Notes: generated by a model from the letters alone, not told the origin. Positions 45,202 through 53,776 are shown, counted from the stretch's first letter. The stretch: 64,000 bases of DNA from Streptomyces sp. NBC_01317 (GCF_035961655.1 NZ_CP108393.1:2649501-2713500), one strand, 5' to 3'. Program-made: numbers and translations.

Positions 45202-45570
45202 TCAGGCGCGGTCGTGGAGGGTGATGTGGTAGCCGTCCGGGTCGGCGAAGGTGAAGGTCCGGCCGAAGGGGCCGTCGATCGGTGCGGCGACGATGGTGTG
45301 GCCGTCGGTGACGAGAGCGTCGTGGATGGCCTGGACGTCGGTGGCGTGGAGCCAGATCGCGGCGCCGATGCCGGGCTGGGTGACGGATGCGAGATCGGTG
45401 CCGGGGACGACGTCGCGGAGTGCGAACGCGATCGGCTTCGTCTCGAAGACGACGGCGTGCGGAGGTCCGGCCTGCGAGCGGACGAGGCCGAGGTACTGCT
45501 CGTAGAACGCCTGCGAAGCGTCGAGGTCGCGCGCCTGGAGTGAGAGGAAGTCGGGGCCGGTGGCGGGCAT
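45202..45570 (-). CDS. VOC-family (glyoxalase/dioxygenase-like) protein
   Basis: A 122-residue single-domain vicinal-oxygen-chelate protein: MPATGPDFLSLQARDLDASQ, FYEQYLGLVRSQAGPPHAVV, PIDGPFGRTFTFADPDGYHI. It starts at ATG 45570 with AAGGAG upstream. It is divergent from a MarR gene with two strong palindromes between them, so it is probably induced by the ligand of that regulator. Its reaction cannot be deduced. Confidence 0.87.
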   Translation of the reverse strand: MPATGPDFLSLQARDLDASQAFYEQYLGLVRSQAGPPHAVVFETKPIAFALRDVVPGTDLASVTQPGIGAAIWLHATDVQAIHDALVTDGHTIVAAPIDGPFGRTFTFADPDGYHITLHDRA

Positions 45571-45589
45571 GAGGCGCTCCTTCTTTTCG

Positions 45590-45605
45590 TGTCAGTTTAC
45601 TGACA
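45590..45605. promoter_or_regulatory. Operator palindrome 1 (VOC/MarR intergenic)
   Basis: TGTCAG-tttA-CTGACA, a perfect 6-base inverted repeat with 4-base spacer, lies 20 bases upstream of the VOC gene start. An identical-arm copy lies 28 bases away. Confidence 0.8.
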
Positions 45606-45617
45606 CCAGCCAACGTA

Positions 45618-45633
45618 TGTCAGAATCCTGACA
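45618..45633. promoter_or_regulatory. Operator palindrome 2, abutting the marR start codon
   Basis: TGTCAG-aatc-CTGACA has the same arms and spacer length as palindrome 1. Its last base is the A of the MarR gene ATG. Occupancy would block the MarR promoter or its 5' end directly, fitting autorepression. Confidence 0.8.
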
Positions 45634-46100
45634 TGAGTCAAATACGTGTGGGCGTCGACCTGGACACATCACTGGGCTACCTGCTGAAAGAGGCTTCGAG
45701 CGCTCTGCGCGCAGCCATGGAGGAGGTGCTGCGGCCACTCGGGATGAGCGTGACGCACTACTCGTGCCTCGAACTGCTGGCTCAACGACCGGGCTTGTCG
45801 AACTCCGAGCTCGCGCGGGGCGCGTTCGTGACGCGGCAGTCGATGAACGTACTGCTCCAGGCCCTGGAACGAGACGGCTACGTGACCAGGCCCGCGGAGG
45901 CGCCCGTCGGGAAGGCCCTTCCCGCGCGGCTCACGCCTCGCGGCCGGCGGAGCCTGGAGAAGGCGACCGTGGCGGTCCGGTCCGTCGAGGTCAGAATGCT
46001 GGCCGGCATGAGCGAGACCGAGCAGTCGGACGCGTTCCGGATCCTGCGGAGCATGGTTCGGTCCCTGCGCGACGGCAGCGGCGGCAGCGACAGCGCATAG
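45633..46100 (+). CDS. MarR-family regulator
   Basis: A 155-residue MarR protein (MSQIRVGVDLDTSLGYLLKE) with winged helix MSVTHYSCLELLAQRPGLSN, ELARGAFVTRQSMNVLLQAL and a wing GKALPARLTPRGRRSLE. The operator overlaps its first base and no ribosome site is present, so the message may be leaderless. The divergent VOC gene is the likely regulated partner. Confidence 0.88.
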   Translation: MSQIRVGVDLDTSLGYLLKEASSALRAAMEEVLRPLGMSVTHYSCLELLAQRPGLSNSELARGAFVTRQSMNVLLQALERDGYVTRPAEAPVGKALPARLTPRGRRSLEKATVAVRSVEVRMLAGMSETEQSDAFRILRSMVRSLRDGSGGSDSA

Positions 46101-46238
46101 CTCGGCGCGGTGGGCGCGTACGCCGAATGGTTCCCATGCTCCGCGGTCCCGGCGGAGTGGCTCTGGCGGTCGGGCCGTGTGGGGAAGGGTGGGGGCGTCC
46201 GGCGCGGGTTGGATGTGATTCGGAGGGCGGGAGACTTC

Positions 46239-46952
46239 ATGGGCAGCGAGCAGAAGGTCGCCATCATCACGGGGGCGTCGGGAGGCATCGGCGGGGCCCT
46301 CGTCGCGGCCTATCGCGGGCTGGGGTACGCGGTCACCGCCACCGACCGGGGCGCCCCGGTGTCGGGGGATTCCGGGGTGCTCGCGGTGGCCGCCGATGTG
46401 ACCCAGGCGGGTGCCGGGGCGCGGGTCGTCGGCGCGACCCTCGACCGGTTCGGGCGGGTCGACACACTGGTCAACTGCGCCGGGGTGTTCATCTCCAAGC
46501 CGTTCACCGAGTACACCGACGAGGACTTCGAGTTGGTGGTCGGGGTGAACGTGCGTGGGTTCTTCGAGGTCTCGCGCAGCGTGATCGACGCAATGCTCTC
46601 CCGGGAGGGTGGGGGGCATGTGGTGAATATTTCAAGCACCCTTGTCGAGAACGCCGACGCCGACGTGAGCGGGGCCCTTACGGCCCTCACCAAGGGCGGC
46701 CTGAACGGGGTCACGAAATCGCTCGCCATCGAGTACGCCACCCGCGGTGTCCGGGTGAACGCCGTCTCGCTCGGCGTCATCCGGACCCCGATGCACCCGA
46801 CGGACCCCGGCGGGGTCCAGGCCGCGCGCCACCCGGTCCGGCGGATGGGCGAGGTCGACGATGTCGTACGGGCCGTGCTGTATCTGGAGCGGGCCCCGTT
46901 TGTCACCGGTGAGATCTCGCACGTCGACGGGGGGCAGAGCGCGGGGCACTGA
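46239..46952 (+). CDS. Atypical SDR-family oxidoreductase lacking the catalytic Tyr
   Basis: A 237-residue short-chain dehydrogenase fold starting MGSEQKVAIITGASGGIGGA at ATG 46239, with GGGAG upstream. The NAD(P)-binding TGASGGIG and NCAG motifs and VNISS strand are intact. In the catalytic YxxxK position the sequence reads ALTALTKGGLNG: the Lys is present but Tyr is replaced by Thr. The product may use a different chemistry or be non-catalytic. It follows the MarR gene in the same direction. Confidence 0.85.
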   Translation: MGSEQKVAIITGASGGIGGALVAAYRGLGYAVTATDRGAPVSGDSGVLAVAADVTQAGAGARVVGATLDRFGRVDTLVNCAGVFISKPFTEYTDEDFELVVGVNVRGFFEVSRSVIDAMLSREGGGHVVNISSTLVENADADVSGALTALTKGGLNGVTKSLAIEYATRGVRVNAVSLGVIRTPMHPTDPGGVQAARHPVRRMGEVDDVVRAVLYLERAPFVTGEISHVDGGQSAGH

Positions 46953-46970
46953 GGTGGGGGGCCGTGTGCC

Positions 46971-47666
46971 TCAGACCAGGACCTTGAGCAGCCGCTCCCC
47001 CAGGACCGCCGCCGAGTGGGGGTTCTGCCCCGTGACCAGGTTGCGGTCCTCCACCATGTACGGCTCCCAGGCCGGGCCGCGGCTGAACTGGACGCCGACC
47101 TTGTCCTTGAGGTCGGTCTCCAGCAGCCAGGTGGCCCTGGAGGCCAGTCCGACGCCTTCTTCCTCCTCGTTGGTGAAGCCGGTGACCTTGTAGCCCTTGA
47201 ACGGCGACTCGCCGTGGATCCTGGTGGCGAGCAGTGCGGCGGGGGCGTGGCAAACGATGAAGAGCGGGTTGCCCGAGGCCAGCTGGGCCGTCAGCAGGCG
47301 GCCGACGTCCGCGTCGAACGCGAGGTCCGACATCGGGCCGTGGCCTCCCGGCAGGTAGACCGCGTCGTAGTCCTCCAGCCGTACGTCGGACAGCTTGATC
47401 GGTCGCCGCATCACCTCGGCATCGCGAATGACGGCCTCAAGATCGAGGGCTTCCTGTTCACCGCCCACCATGGAGGGGCGCAGGCTCATCATGTCGACGT
47501 TCGGGGTCACGCCACCGGGCGTCGCGACCACCACCTCGTGCCCGGCGTCGGTGATCTCCTTGTACGGGTTCGCGAACTCCTCGGCCCAGTAGCCGGTGGC
47601 GTACCTGCTGCCGTCCTTGAGCACCCAGTACGTCGCTCCGCTCACTATGAAAAGGATCTTCGCCAT
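46971..47666 (-). CDS. DJ-1/PfpI (Hsp31-like) family protein
   Basis: A 231-residue class I glutamine-amidotransferase-like protein: MAKILFIVSGATYWVLKDGS, nucleophile Cys in PLFIVCHAPAALLATR with its elbow, upstream Glu in GYWAEEFANPYKE and YLPGGHGPMSDL. It resembles Hsp31-type glyoxalase III/chaperone proteins that remove methylglyoxal. ATG 47666 is preferred to the adjacent GTG. It converges with the SDR gene after 18 bases. Confidence 0.88.
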   Translation of the reverse strand: MAKILFIVSGATYWVLKDGSRYATGYWAEEFANPYKEITDAGHEVVVATPGGVTPNVDMMSLRPSMVGGEQEALDLEAVIRDAEVMRRPIKLSDVRLEDYDAVYLPGGHGPMSDLAFDADVGRLLTAQLASGNPLFIVCHAPAALLATRIHGESPFKGYKVTGFTNEEEEGVGLASRATWLLETDLKDKVGVQFSRGPAWEPYMVEDRNLVTGQNPHSAAVLGERLLKVLV

Positions 47667-47846
47667 CACTCATGCGCCTCCATCCGAACGATCAGGCCGA
47701 TTTACCCCTCTTTCAGCCTAATCAGGTGCCCGATCGGACGCATGTGTTCAGAGACCGTGGGCCGACCCGGACGAGTGGATTTCAGTGAGGAGAAGGCCAC
47801 CCGCTGTACCGGCGCGCGTACCGTACGACGCGGGAAGGAGTACATC

Positions 47847-48119
47847 GTGGATGCCACCCTCAAGACCGTCATCGGCGGGGAGCTCGTGGAGCTGCCCGGC
47901 ACGATCGCGGCCGTGCGCGCGGCCATGGACGCGGGCACGGCTGCCGAGTTCGATCGCGAGATCGAGCACGCACCCGCCGACGAACTCTCCGCGACCCTGG
48001 TGCGCTGGGCACTGGCCGGCACCGGTGCGGACGACGAGGACGACGCCCTCTTCGAGAGGCTGGCCCGCGGCGAGGACGTCGGTGCGACGGATGCCGCGCC
48101 CGGCTCGGAGGTCGCATGA
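47847..48119 (+). CDS. Antitoxin-like small protein
   Basis: A 90-residue acidic protein starting at GTG 47847 (DATLKTVIGGELVELPGTIA) with GGGAAGGAG upstream. It ends DEDDALFERLARGEDVGATD. Its stop overlaps the start of a RelE/ParE-like gene (ATGA), the antitoxin-first arrangement typical of type II modules. No DNA-binding motif is evident. Confidence 0.75.
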   Translation: MDATLKTVIGGELVELPGTIAAVRAAMDAGTAAEFDREIEHAPADELSATLVRWALAGTGADDEDDALFERLARGEDVGATDAAPGSEVA

Positions 48120-48358
48120 GCTACCGGCTTCAGTACGCGCCGCCCGCTGACCAGGCCCGCAGCGCAATGCCTCGTTCGTTACAGACCGTCTTCGACGCCG
48201 GCATACGACGCCTGACCACCGATCCGTACGGGCACGGCTCCACGCCGGTCAAAGCGGACGCCGATCGCCGCGAGGCCGCCGTCGGTGGAGTTGTCGTCCG
48301 CTACTACATCAGCGCGGCTGTGCTCGTGGTGACCGTTGTTCGCGTCGTCTACGTCTGA
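48116..48358 (+). CDS. RelE/ParE-type toxin
   Basis: An 80-residue protein with features of the RelE/ParE fold: MSYRLQYAPPADQARSAMPR at the start, LTTDPYGHGSTPVKADADRR in the centre and VVRYYISAAVLVVTVVRVVY at the end. It is coupled to the antitoxin-like gene. Toxicity or target (mRNA or gyrase) cannot be told from sequence. Confidence 0.78.
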   Translation: MSYRLQYAPPADQARSAMPRSLQTVFDAGIRRLTTDPYGHGSTPVKADADRREAAVGGVVVRYYISAAVLVVTVVRVVYV

Positions 48359-48452
48359 CGGCTCCGATGCCCGAGGGCGGTGGAGTGTGCGCGCCGGACC
48401 GCCCGGTCCGCCGTGGTTCTCGGTGGGCCGGGCGGTCGCGTATGTGGGTGGG

Positions 48453-51044
48453 TCAGGCGATGACGCCGGCGGGGGTTCCTGTGGGCGTGCCCGCGCTGAG
48501 GCTGGGCTGGGAGGAGCTGGCCGTCGGCGGGGTGGCGTCCGCCGACGGGGTTTCCGTGGGGGTTTCCGACGGAGTGTCCGACGGGGTTTCGCTCGGGGGG
48601 TCCGTGGGGGTGTCCGACGGGGTCGTCGGGTGCGACGGGGACTTCGTGGGTGACTTGGTGGGGGTGGACGGGTCGTCGTCGCCCGGGTCCGTTGATGTGG
48701 AGCTTGTCGTCGGGGACGGGCTGTCCGAGGTGGTGGGGGAGCCTGACGTGGTGCCTGTGCCCGTGGGGGACGGGGGGCCCGCCTCGCCCGGGACCGCCGC
48801 GTTTCCGCCGCCCGGGATGTTCGTCGAGCCCGCGTCCGGCTGGTCCTGCGGTACGCCGCCGTCGCCGTCCTCCGGTTCCACCGACTGTCCCGGTGTCCCG
48901 TGGTCGAGCTGGTTGTTGTCGTTGTTGGACGCCGCGCCCAGAGTCACGACCGTGCCCAGTACGGCGGCCAGCACCGCGCCCGTGCCCGCCGCGACCAGGT
49001 TGCGGCGCGCGCCGCCCAGGACCGAGCGGCGCCGGCGGCGGTGCGGCGCGGGTGGGACGGCGACGGACGGGGTGCCGCCCACCGGGGTGTCCTGGCGGGT
49101 GACCAGCATGTTGTTCCCGCCGGCCAGGTTGTTCCCCCCGCCCGGAGGCAGCGCGGGCAGCGCCGCCACCGCCGCCGAGCCGCCGCCCGGCGCGAGCGCC
49201 TTCGGGGTGGGGGGCGTCGCGTCGCCCTGCGGAGTCGTACGGCCGCCGAACGCGTTCCCCGCCACCCCGAAGCCCGAGAGGCCGGGGATCCCGGTCAGTC
49301 CGCCCTCGCGGTCCGTGACGAGCGCCAGCGCGCGGCGCCCGGCGACCGTACCGCTGCGGTCGGCGACGGCGCCCCGCATGCCGATCGAGGCCTCCAGCTC
49401 GGCGCGGGCCCGCTCCAGGTTCCCCACGCACAGCGCGAGGACGCCCAACTCGTGGTGGAAGTACGCCTCTTCGGCGACCTCGCCCGCCAGCCTCGCGGCC
49501 TCGGAGCCGGACCGCAGGGCCCGCTCCCACGCGCCCCAGTGGAGCCCGGCCAGGAACGCGGGGGTGGCGCTGCGGGCCAGCAGGACGGCCGCGCTGGCGT
49601 GCCCCGGCTCCTGGCTCGTGACGAGCGGCGCCATCGCGGCGAGGATGGCGTCGGCCTCCGCGGCGGCGCGCTCCGGCGTGACGGAGGGGTGCGCCGACCA
49701 CCAGGCGTAGTGCTGGGCCGCCGTGTGGGCGTGGGACACCGCGTCCTCCCCGTACCCCACCGCCTCCAGCTGCGCGGCGACGCCGGTCGCCAGCCGGTAG
49801 CGGGTGCCGACCGGTGAGATCAGCGCGCAGGCCATCAGCTCGCCGAGAGCGGCGTCCGCGTGGGTGTCGCCGATCAGCGCGGGCAGGTGCGCCTGGTGCG
49901 GCACCTCCCCGCCGAGCGCGACGGCGAAGCGCAGGGTGGCGCGGGCGGACTCGCTCAGCCGGGAGGCGAGCAGGGCGGCGGGCGCGGCGCCCTCGCCGAC
50001 GGTGGGCAGGGGCGGGTCGTACCCGTCGGGAGCGCCGAGCCGGACGACGAGCGGTACGTCACCCGTGGTCTCCGCGAAGGGCTCGAACTCGTCCAGGGCC
50101 TCGGCCGACTCACCGCGCAGGACATCGCGCTGGCGCAGCAGCGCACCGGCCTGGACGAAGCGCAGGGGCAGGCCCTCGGACTCGAACCAGAGGTCCCCCG
50201 CCCAGTTCGCCTCCTCGTCGGTGAGGGGGCGGTCGACGGCGCGTTCCATCAGCTCCAGCGAGCCCCCGCGCCCGATGCCGCCGAGGAGGACCTCGTGCAG
50301 GCGCGCGGTGGCGGAGGGCGGGTCGGCGTCGGGCGCGGTGGCGAGCAGGTACGCGCATTCGGGGGTCGCGGCGAGCAGCTCGTCGAGGGCTTCGCCGCCG
50401 ATCTCCAGGTCGTCCAGGAGGACGACGGCCCCGATGTCGCGGACCCGTTCGAGCAGGGCGGCCCGGTCGGGGCGGGACAGCTCGATGCGGTAGACCGCCG
50501 CGTACAGGTCGTACAGCAGCTCGGTGGTGGTGCGGCGGTGGCCGGAGAGCCGTACGACTCCGTCCGGCGCGAGGTCCGCGCACTCGGCGCCGACGGCTTC
50601 GATCAGCGCGGAGCGGCCGGATCCGGGCTGTCCGGTGAGGCGTACGGAACGGCCGCGGCCGAGCAGCCCGACCAGTTCCTTGTGCTCGGCGCCGCGCTCC
50701 AGGAGCGGGAGGGGCGGTGCGGCGGGCCCCGCCGGTACGGGCGGGCGGCCGGCGCGCTGGAGGTCGGTGCGCTCGGTGGCGCTGCGCCGGATGGGTGCGG
50801 CGGGTTTACGGCCCGGCGGGCAGGGCTCTATCTCGGTGCCGTCCACGGGGTTGACGGTGAGCAGGAAGTCACCCGATATCAACTGGACGGTACGGGCGCG
50901 CGCGGGGGTGATCGCGCCGGCGCCCTTGATGTGTCCGAGCGCCGGAGTGAGGGGCTCGCGCGCGGGCGGCTGCTCGTCGGTGCTCGCGGCGGCGGGTTCG
51001 CCGTCGTGGCCGTGTTCTTCCGCTCCCCGGCTCATCGGGTCCAT
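48453..51044 (-). CDS. Large STAND-type NTPase with transmembrane segment and Thr/Pro/Ser-rich tail
   Basis: An 863-residue protein starting MDPMSRGAEEHGHDGEPAAA at ATG 51044 (GGGGGA upstream). The NTPase domain has P-loop GQPGSGRSALIE and Walker B VVLLDDLEIGG, as in AAA/LuxR-type STAND proteins. A helical, TPR-like region follows (AAQHYAWWSAHPSVTPERAA; ELGVALCVGNLERARAELEA-like repeats). A basic RRRRRSVLGG then precedes one transmembrane segment (AAGTGAVLAAVLGTVVTLGA). The last 150 residues are Ser/Thr/Pro/Asp-rich and probably extracytoplasmic. A soluble STAND head joined to an outward tail suggests a signalling function, but I know no defined role. Confidence 0.75.
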   Translation of the reverse strand: MDPMSRGAEEHGHDGEPAAASTDEQPPAREPLTPALGHIKGAGAITPARARTVQLISGDFLLTVNPVDGTEIEPCPPGRKPAAPIRRSATERTDLQRAGRPPVPAGPAAPPLPLLERGAEHKELVGLLGRGRSVRLTGQPGSGRSALIEAVGAECADLAPDGVVRLSGHRRTTTELLYDLYAAVYRIELSRPDRAALLERVRDIGAVVLLDDLEIGGEALDELLAATPECAYLLATAPDADPPSATARLHEVLLGGIGRGGSLELMERAVDRPLTDEEANWAGDLWFESEGLPLRFVQAGALLRQRDVLRGESAEALDEFEPFAETTGDVPLVVRLGAPDGYDPPLPTVGEGAAPAALLASRLSESARATLRFAVALGGEVPHQAHLPALIGDTHADAALGELMACALISPVGTRYRLATGVAAQLEAVGYGEDAVSHAHTAAQHYAWWSAHPSVTPERAAAEADAILAAMAPLVTSQEPGHASAAVLLARSATPAFLAGLHWGAWERALRSGSEAARLAGEVAEEAYFHHELGVLALCVGNLERARAELEASIGMRGAVADRSGTVAGRRALALVTDREGGLTGIPGLSGFGVAGNAFGGRTTPQGDATPPTPKALAPGGGSAAVAALPALPPGGGNNLAGGNNMLVTRQDTPVGGTPSVAVPPAPHRRRRRSVLGGARRNLVAAGTGAVLAAVLGTVVTLGAASNNDNNQLDHGTPGQSVEPEDGDGGVPQDQPDAGSTNIPGGGNAAVPGEAGPPSPTGTGTTSGSPTTSDSPSPTTSSTSTDPGDDDPSTPTKSPTKSPSHPTTPSDTPTDPPSETPSDTPSETPTETPSADATPPTASSSQPSLSAGTPTGTPAGVIA

Positions 51045-51331
51045 CGTGAAAGTCCCCCAGATCGTGGCGTGCGGTTGCCCCCCGGCCTCGCACGCTTGTC
51101 TGTCGCTCCGGTCCGGTGCCTGCTCCATGGGTCGGTCGATCCGCAGACGGCCGAAACCCTAAGCTCCGGCCAGTATCTACGAACAGGCGGGGTGGTGGCC
51201 TGCCCAGGAAGTCACGTTCTCGTGAGGATTGTGCGGCGCATTGGGGAGTACGTACGGCGCACCGAGGCGCGCGGGGCGCGCAGACCTCACGCGCTCACGC
51301 CCGAAGGCCTCACGCCCGCACACCTCACGCC
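51045..51331. promoter_or_regulatory. Intergenic region with CTCACGC repeats
   Basis: The 287 bases between the STAND NTPase start and the STAS stop contain no gene. At about 51287-51333 the heptamer CTCACGC recurs four times in a short GC-rich run. The NTPase promoter should lie in the first 150 bases. Confidence 0.4.
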
Positions 51332-51655
51332 TCATACCCGCGGCAGCGACTCCGCCGCGATCCCGCCCTCGATCGCGAGAATGCGGTGCAGCCGGGTGGC
51401 CACGAGCAGCCGCTGCATCTGCGGCGGGACATGGCGCAGGACGAGTCTCCGTCCGCACCGTCCCGCCCGTCGGTGGGCCCCCATGATGACGCCGAGTCCC
51501 GTGGCGTCCCAGGAGTCCAGAGCGGTCAGGTCGAGCACGAGATCGCCGGCTCCGCCGTCGACGGCCGAGTGCAGGACCGTACGGGCGTCCGCCGCGCTGC
51601 GTACGTCGAGGCGGCCCTCGACGACCAGCTCGGCGTGGTCGCCCCTGATGTACAT
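51332..51655 (-). CDS. STAS-domain anti-sigma-factor antagonist
   Basis: A 107-residue STAS protein starting MYIRGDHAELVVEGRLDVRS at ATG 51655. The fold motif VLDLTALDSWDATGLGVIMG places Thr where SpoIIAA-like antagonists carry the phosphorylatable Ser (D-A-T-G-L-G). It probably participates in partner switching with an anti-sigma factor. The HATPase at 41971 is a candidate type but is not linked. Confidence 0.87.
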   Translation of the reverse strand: MYIRGDHAELVVEGRLDVRSAADARTVLHSAVDGGAGDLVLDLTALDSWDATGLGVIMGAHRRAGRCGRRLVLRHVPPQMQRLLVATRLHRILAIEGGIAAESLPRV

Positions 51656-51827
51656 ATGCGCTCCCCGAGAGTGGTCAGTGCTCCATGGCCTGTTCGGTCC
51701 CGCAACCCACTGACTGTCACGCAGCCTGACTGTCACGCAGCCGTGGAAGTTGCCGTCCGTGAGCGAACCGATACCGAATTCACCCGGTGGGGTGAGGTCG
51801 TGACGGTCGGTGCGGCTCAGGTACGGC

Positions 51828-52676
51828 TCAGTGCTTGTAGAACCCCTGCCCGCTCTTGCGTCCGATGTCACCCGCGTCCACCATCCGGCGCATCAGCTCC
51901 GGCGGCGCGAACTTCTCGTCCTGCGACTCGGTGTAGATGTTCTCCGTGGCGTGGAGCAGGATGTCGACACCCGTCAGATCAGCGGTGGCGAGCGGGCCCA
52001 TGGCGTGTCCGAAGCCCAGCTTGCAGGCGGTGTCGATGTCCTCGGCGGACGCGACGCCCGACTCGTAGAGCTTGGCGGCCTCCACGACGAGCGCGGAGAT
52101 CAGCCGGGTGGTCACAAAGCCCGCCACGTCGCGGTTGACGACCACGCACGTCTTGCCGACGGACTCGGCGAACTCCCGCGCGGTGGCGAGCGCTTCGTCG
52201 CTGGTCTTGTACCCGCGGACCAGTTCGCACAGCCGCATCATCGGCACCGGCGAGAAGAAGTGCGTACCGACGACACGCTCCGGACGGTCCGTCACGGCGG
52301 CGATCTTCGTGATCGGGATGGCCGAGGTGTTGGAGGCGAGGACGGCGTCGTCCCGTACGAGCTTGTCGAGCGTACGGAAGATCTCGTGCTTGACGTCCAG
52401 CCGCTCGAACACGGCCTCCACCACGAGGTCCGCGTCGGCGACGGCGTCCAGGTCGGTGGTCGTGGTGATCCGGCCCAGCGCGGCGTCGGCGTCGGCCTCT
52501 TCGAGCTTGCCCTTGGCCACGAACCTGCCGTACGAGGCTCTGATGCCGTCGATCCCCCGGGCCAGGGCCGCGTCGGTGACGTCACGCAGGACGACGTCCC
52601 AGCCGGCCTGGGCCGAGACCTGCGCGATCCCTGACCCCATGAGTCCGGCCCCGATGACGGCGAGCTTCCTGGCCAC
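51828..52676 (-). CDS. 3-hydroxybutyryl-CoA dehydrogenase
   Basis: A 282-residue enzyme oxidising 3-hydroxybutyryl-CoA with NAD(P). GTG start at 52676 with AAGGGG upstream. The N-terminal Rossmann motif is GAGLMGSGIAQ, followed by VVEAVFERLDVKHEIFRTLD and the catalytic His in VGTHFFSPVPMM with SNTSA nearby. The C-terminal helical domain carries DVAGFVTTRLI and ends GRKSGQGFYKH. It complements the thiolase at 26348 in acetoacetyl/butyryl-CoA metabolism feeding the mutase. Confidence 0.93.
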   Translation of the reverse strand: MARKLAVIGAGLMGSGIAQVSAQAGWDVVLRDVTDAALARGIDGIRASYGRFVAKGKLEEADADAALGRITTTTDLDAVADADLVVEAVFERLDVKHEIFRTLDKLVRDDAVLASNTSAIPITKIAAVTDRPERVVGTHFFSPVPMMRLCELVRGYKTSDEALATAREFAESVGKTCVVVNRDVAGFVTTRLISALVVEAAKLYESGVASAEDIDTACKLGFGHAMGPLATADLTGVDILLHATENIYTESQDEKFAPPELMRRMVDAGDIGRKSGQGFYKH

Positions 52677-52901
52677 GACACACCCCTTGAATCGCCCCCG
52701 GTCTTAACGCCGGGTTTACATTTGCCTGCTCTGCCGGAGGTTAGCGTTCGCGGGCGGCCGGATGGCGGCGAAGAGATGCGCGTCACGTCTCACATGACGG
52801 ACATCACACCGCAGGGGCCCATCAGGGCCCCGTACCGGGCACTTGAGCGGGTTCTCCCCCGTACGGCGTAGCACCTCCGGGGTCCTCACTACGCTGGTCG
52901 T

Positions 52902-53474
52902 ATGGTCAATCTGACGCGTATCTACACCCGCACCGGCGACAAGGGCACGACGGCGCTCGGCGACATGACCCGTACGGTCAAGACCGATCTGCGGATCGCG
53001 GCCTACGCCGACGCCAACGAGGCGAACGCGTGCATCGGGACCGCGATCGCGCTGGGCCGGCTCCCCGAGGAGATCGTGAAGGTCCTCGTCCGGGTCCAGA
53101 ACGACCTCTTCGACGTGGGCGCGGACCTGTGCAACCCGGTGGTGGAGAACCCCGAGTACCCGCCGCTGCGGGTCGAGCAGGCGTACGTCGACAAGCTGGA
53201 GGCGGACTGCGACCGCTACCTGGAGGAGGTGGAGAAGCTCCGCAGCTTCATCCTCCCGGGCGGCGCCCCCGGCGCGGCGCTGCTGCACCAGGCGTGCACG
53301 GTCGTACGGCGCGCGGAGCGCTCGACGTGGGCGGCGCTGGAGGTGCACGGCGACATCATGAACGCCTTGACGGCCACGTACCTGAACCGCCTCTCCGACC
53401 TGCTCTTCATCCTGGCGCGGGTCGCCAACAAGGAGGTCGGGGACGTGCTGTGGGTGCCGGGCGGGGAGCGGTAG
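52902..53474 (+). CDS. PduO-type ATP:cob(I)alamin adenosyltransferase
   Basis: A 190-residue enzyme making adenosylcobalamin. It has the ATP-binding N-terminal motif RIYTRTGDKGTTALGD and the C-terminal FILPGGAPGAALLHQAC followed by RRAERSTWA. It supplies the cofactor of acyl-CoA mutases such as IcmA, whose gene is also in this window. It is divergent from the dehydrogenase across 225 bases with no other gene. Confidence 0.94.
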   Translation: MVNLTRIYTRTGDKGTTALGDMTRTVKTDLRIAAYADANEANACIGTAIALGRLPEEIVKVLVRVQNDLFDVGADLCNPVVENPEYPPLRVEQAYVDKLEADCDRYLEEVEKLRSFILPGGAPGAALLHQACTVVRRAERSTWAALEVHGDIMNALTATYLNRLSDLLFILARVANKEVGDVLWVPGGER

Positions 53475-53526
53475 TACGGGAGCGCGGCCAGCCGTCCCGG
53501 CGGGCGCGGCAGACCCGGCCGTACGG

Positions 53527-53716
53527 GAAGCGCTTACCCGGCGGGAGCGGTGAAGTGCTGTCATGTCCGGGTGAGGGGCTGTCGAACGCGGCGATCGCGG
53601 TACGCCTCGACATGGCGGAGGCTACGGTGAAGACGCACGTCAGCAGGGTGCTGGCCAAGCTCTCGCTGCGCAGCCGGGTACAAGCGGCCGTGCTCGCCCA
53701 GGAGTTGGGTGTCTAG
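53527..53716 (+). pseudogene. C-terminal fragment of a LuxR/NarL-type response regulator (probable chiR relic)
   Basis: The frame reads EGLSNAAIAVRLDMAEATVK, THVSRVLAKLSLRSRVQAAV and LAQELGV before a stop. That is an entire LuxR-type helix-turn-helix end. No receiver domain or start codon precedes it; the upstream codons are decayed (LPGGSGEVLSCPG for the usual LTxREREVLxxxG). In Streptomyces a response-regulator gene, chiR, with its kinase chiS lies just upstream of chiC. This fragment is in that position and orientation, so it is most likely what remains of chiR. Confidence 0.75.
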
Positions 53717-53734
53717 GCCACCTATCGGCGTCGG

Positions 53735-53776
53735 TGGTCTGGACCTATTGACGATTGGTCCAGACCTTCCTACTCT
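53735..53776 (+). promoter_or_regulatory. chiC promoter with two DasR-type 12-base repeats
   Basis: TGGTCTGGACCT (53735-53746) and TGGTCCAGACCT (53756-53767) are the direct repeats typical of Streptomyces chitinase promoters and resemble the DasR-responsive element. Between and after them lie TTGACG (53748-53753) and TACTCT (53771-53776), -35 and -10 elements separated by 17 bases. Repression in the absence of N-acetylglucosamine signals is expected. Confidence 0.88.

Noticed and set aside
48116..48358. C-terminal hydrophobic stretch of the RelE/ParE-like protein as a membrane helix
   Set aside because: The segment RYYISAAVLVVTVVRVVY is the usual central beta-strand pair of the RelE/ParE fold.
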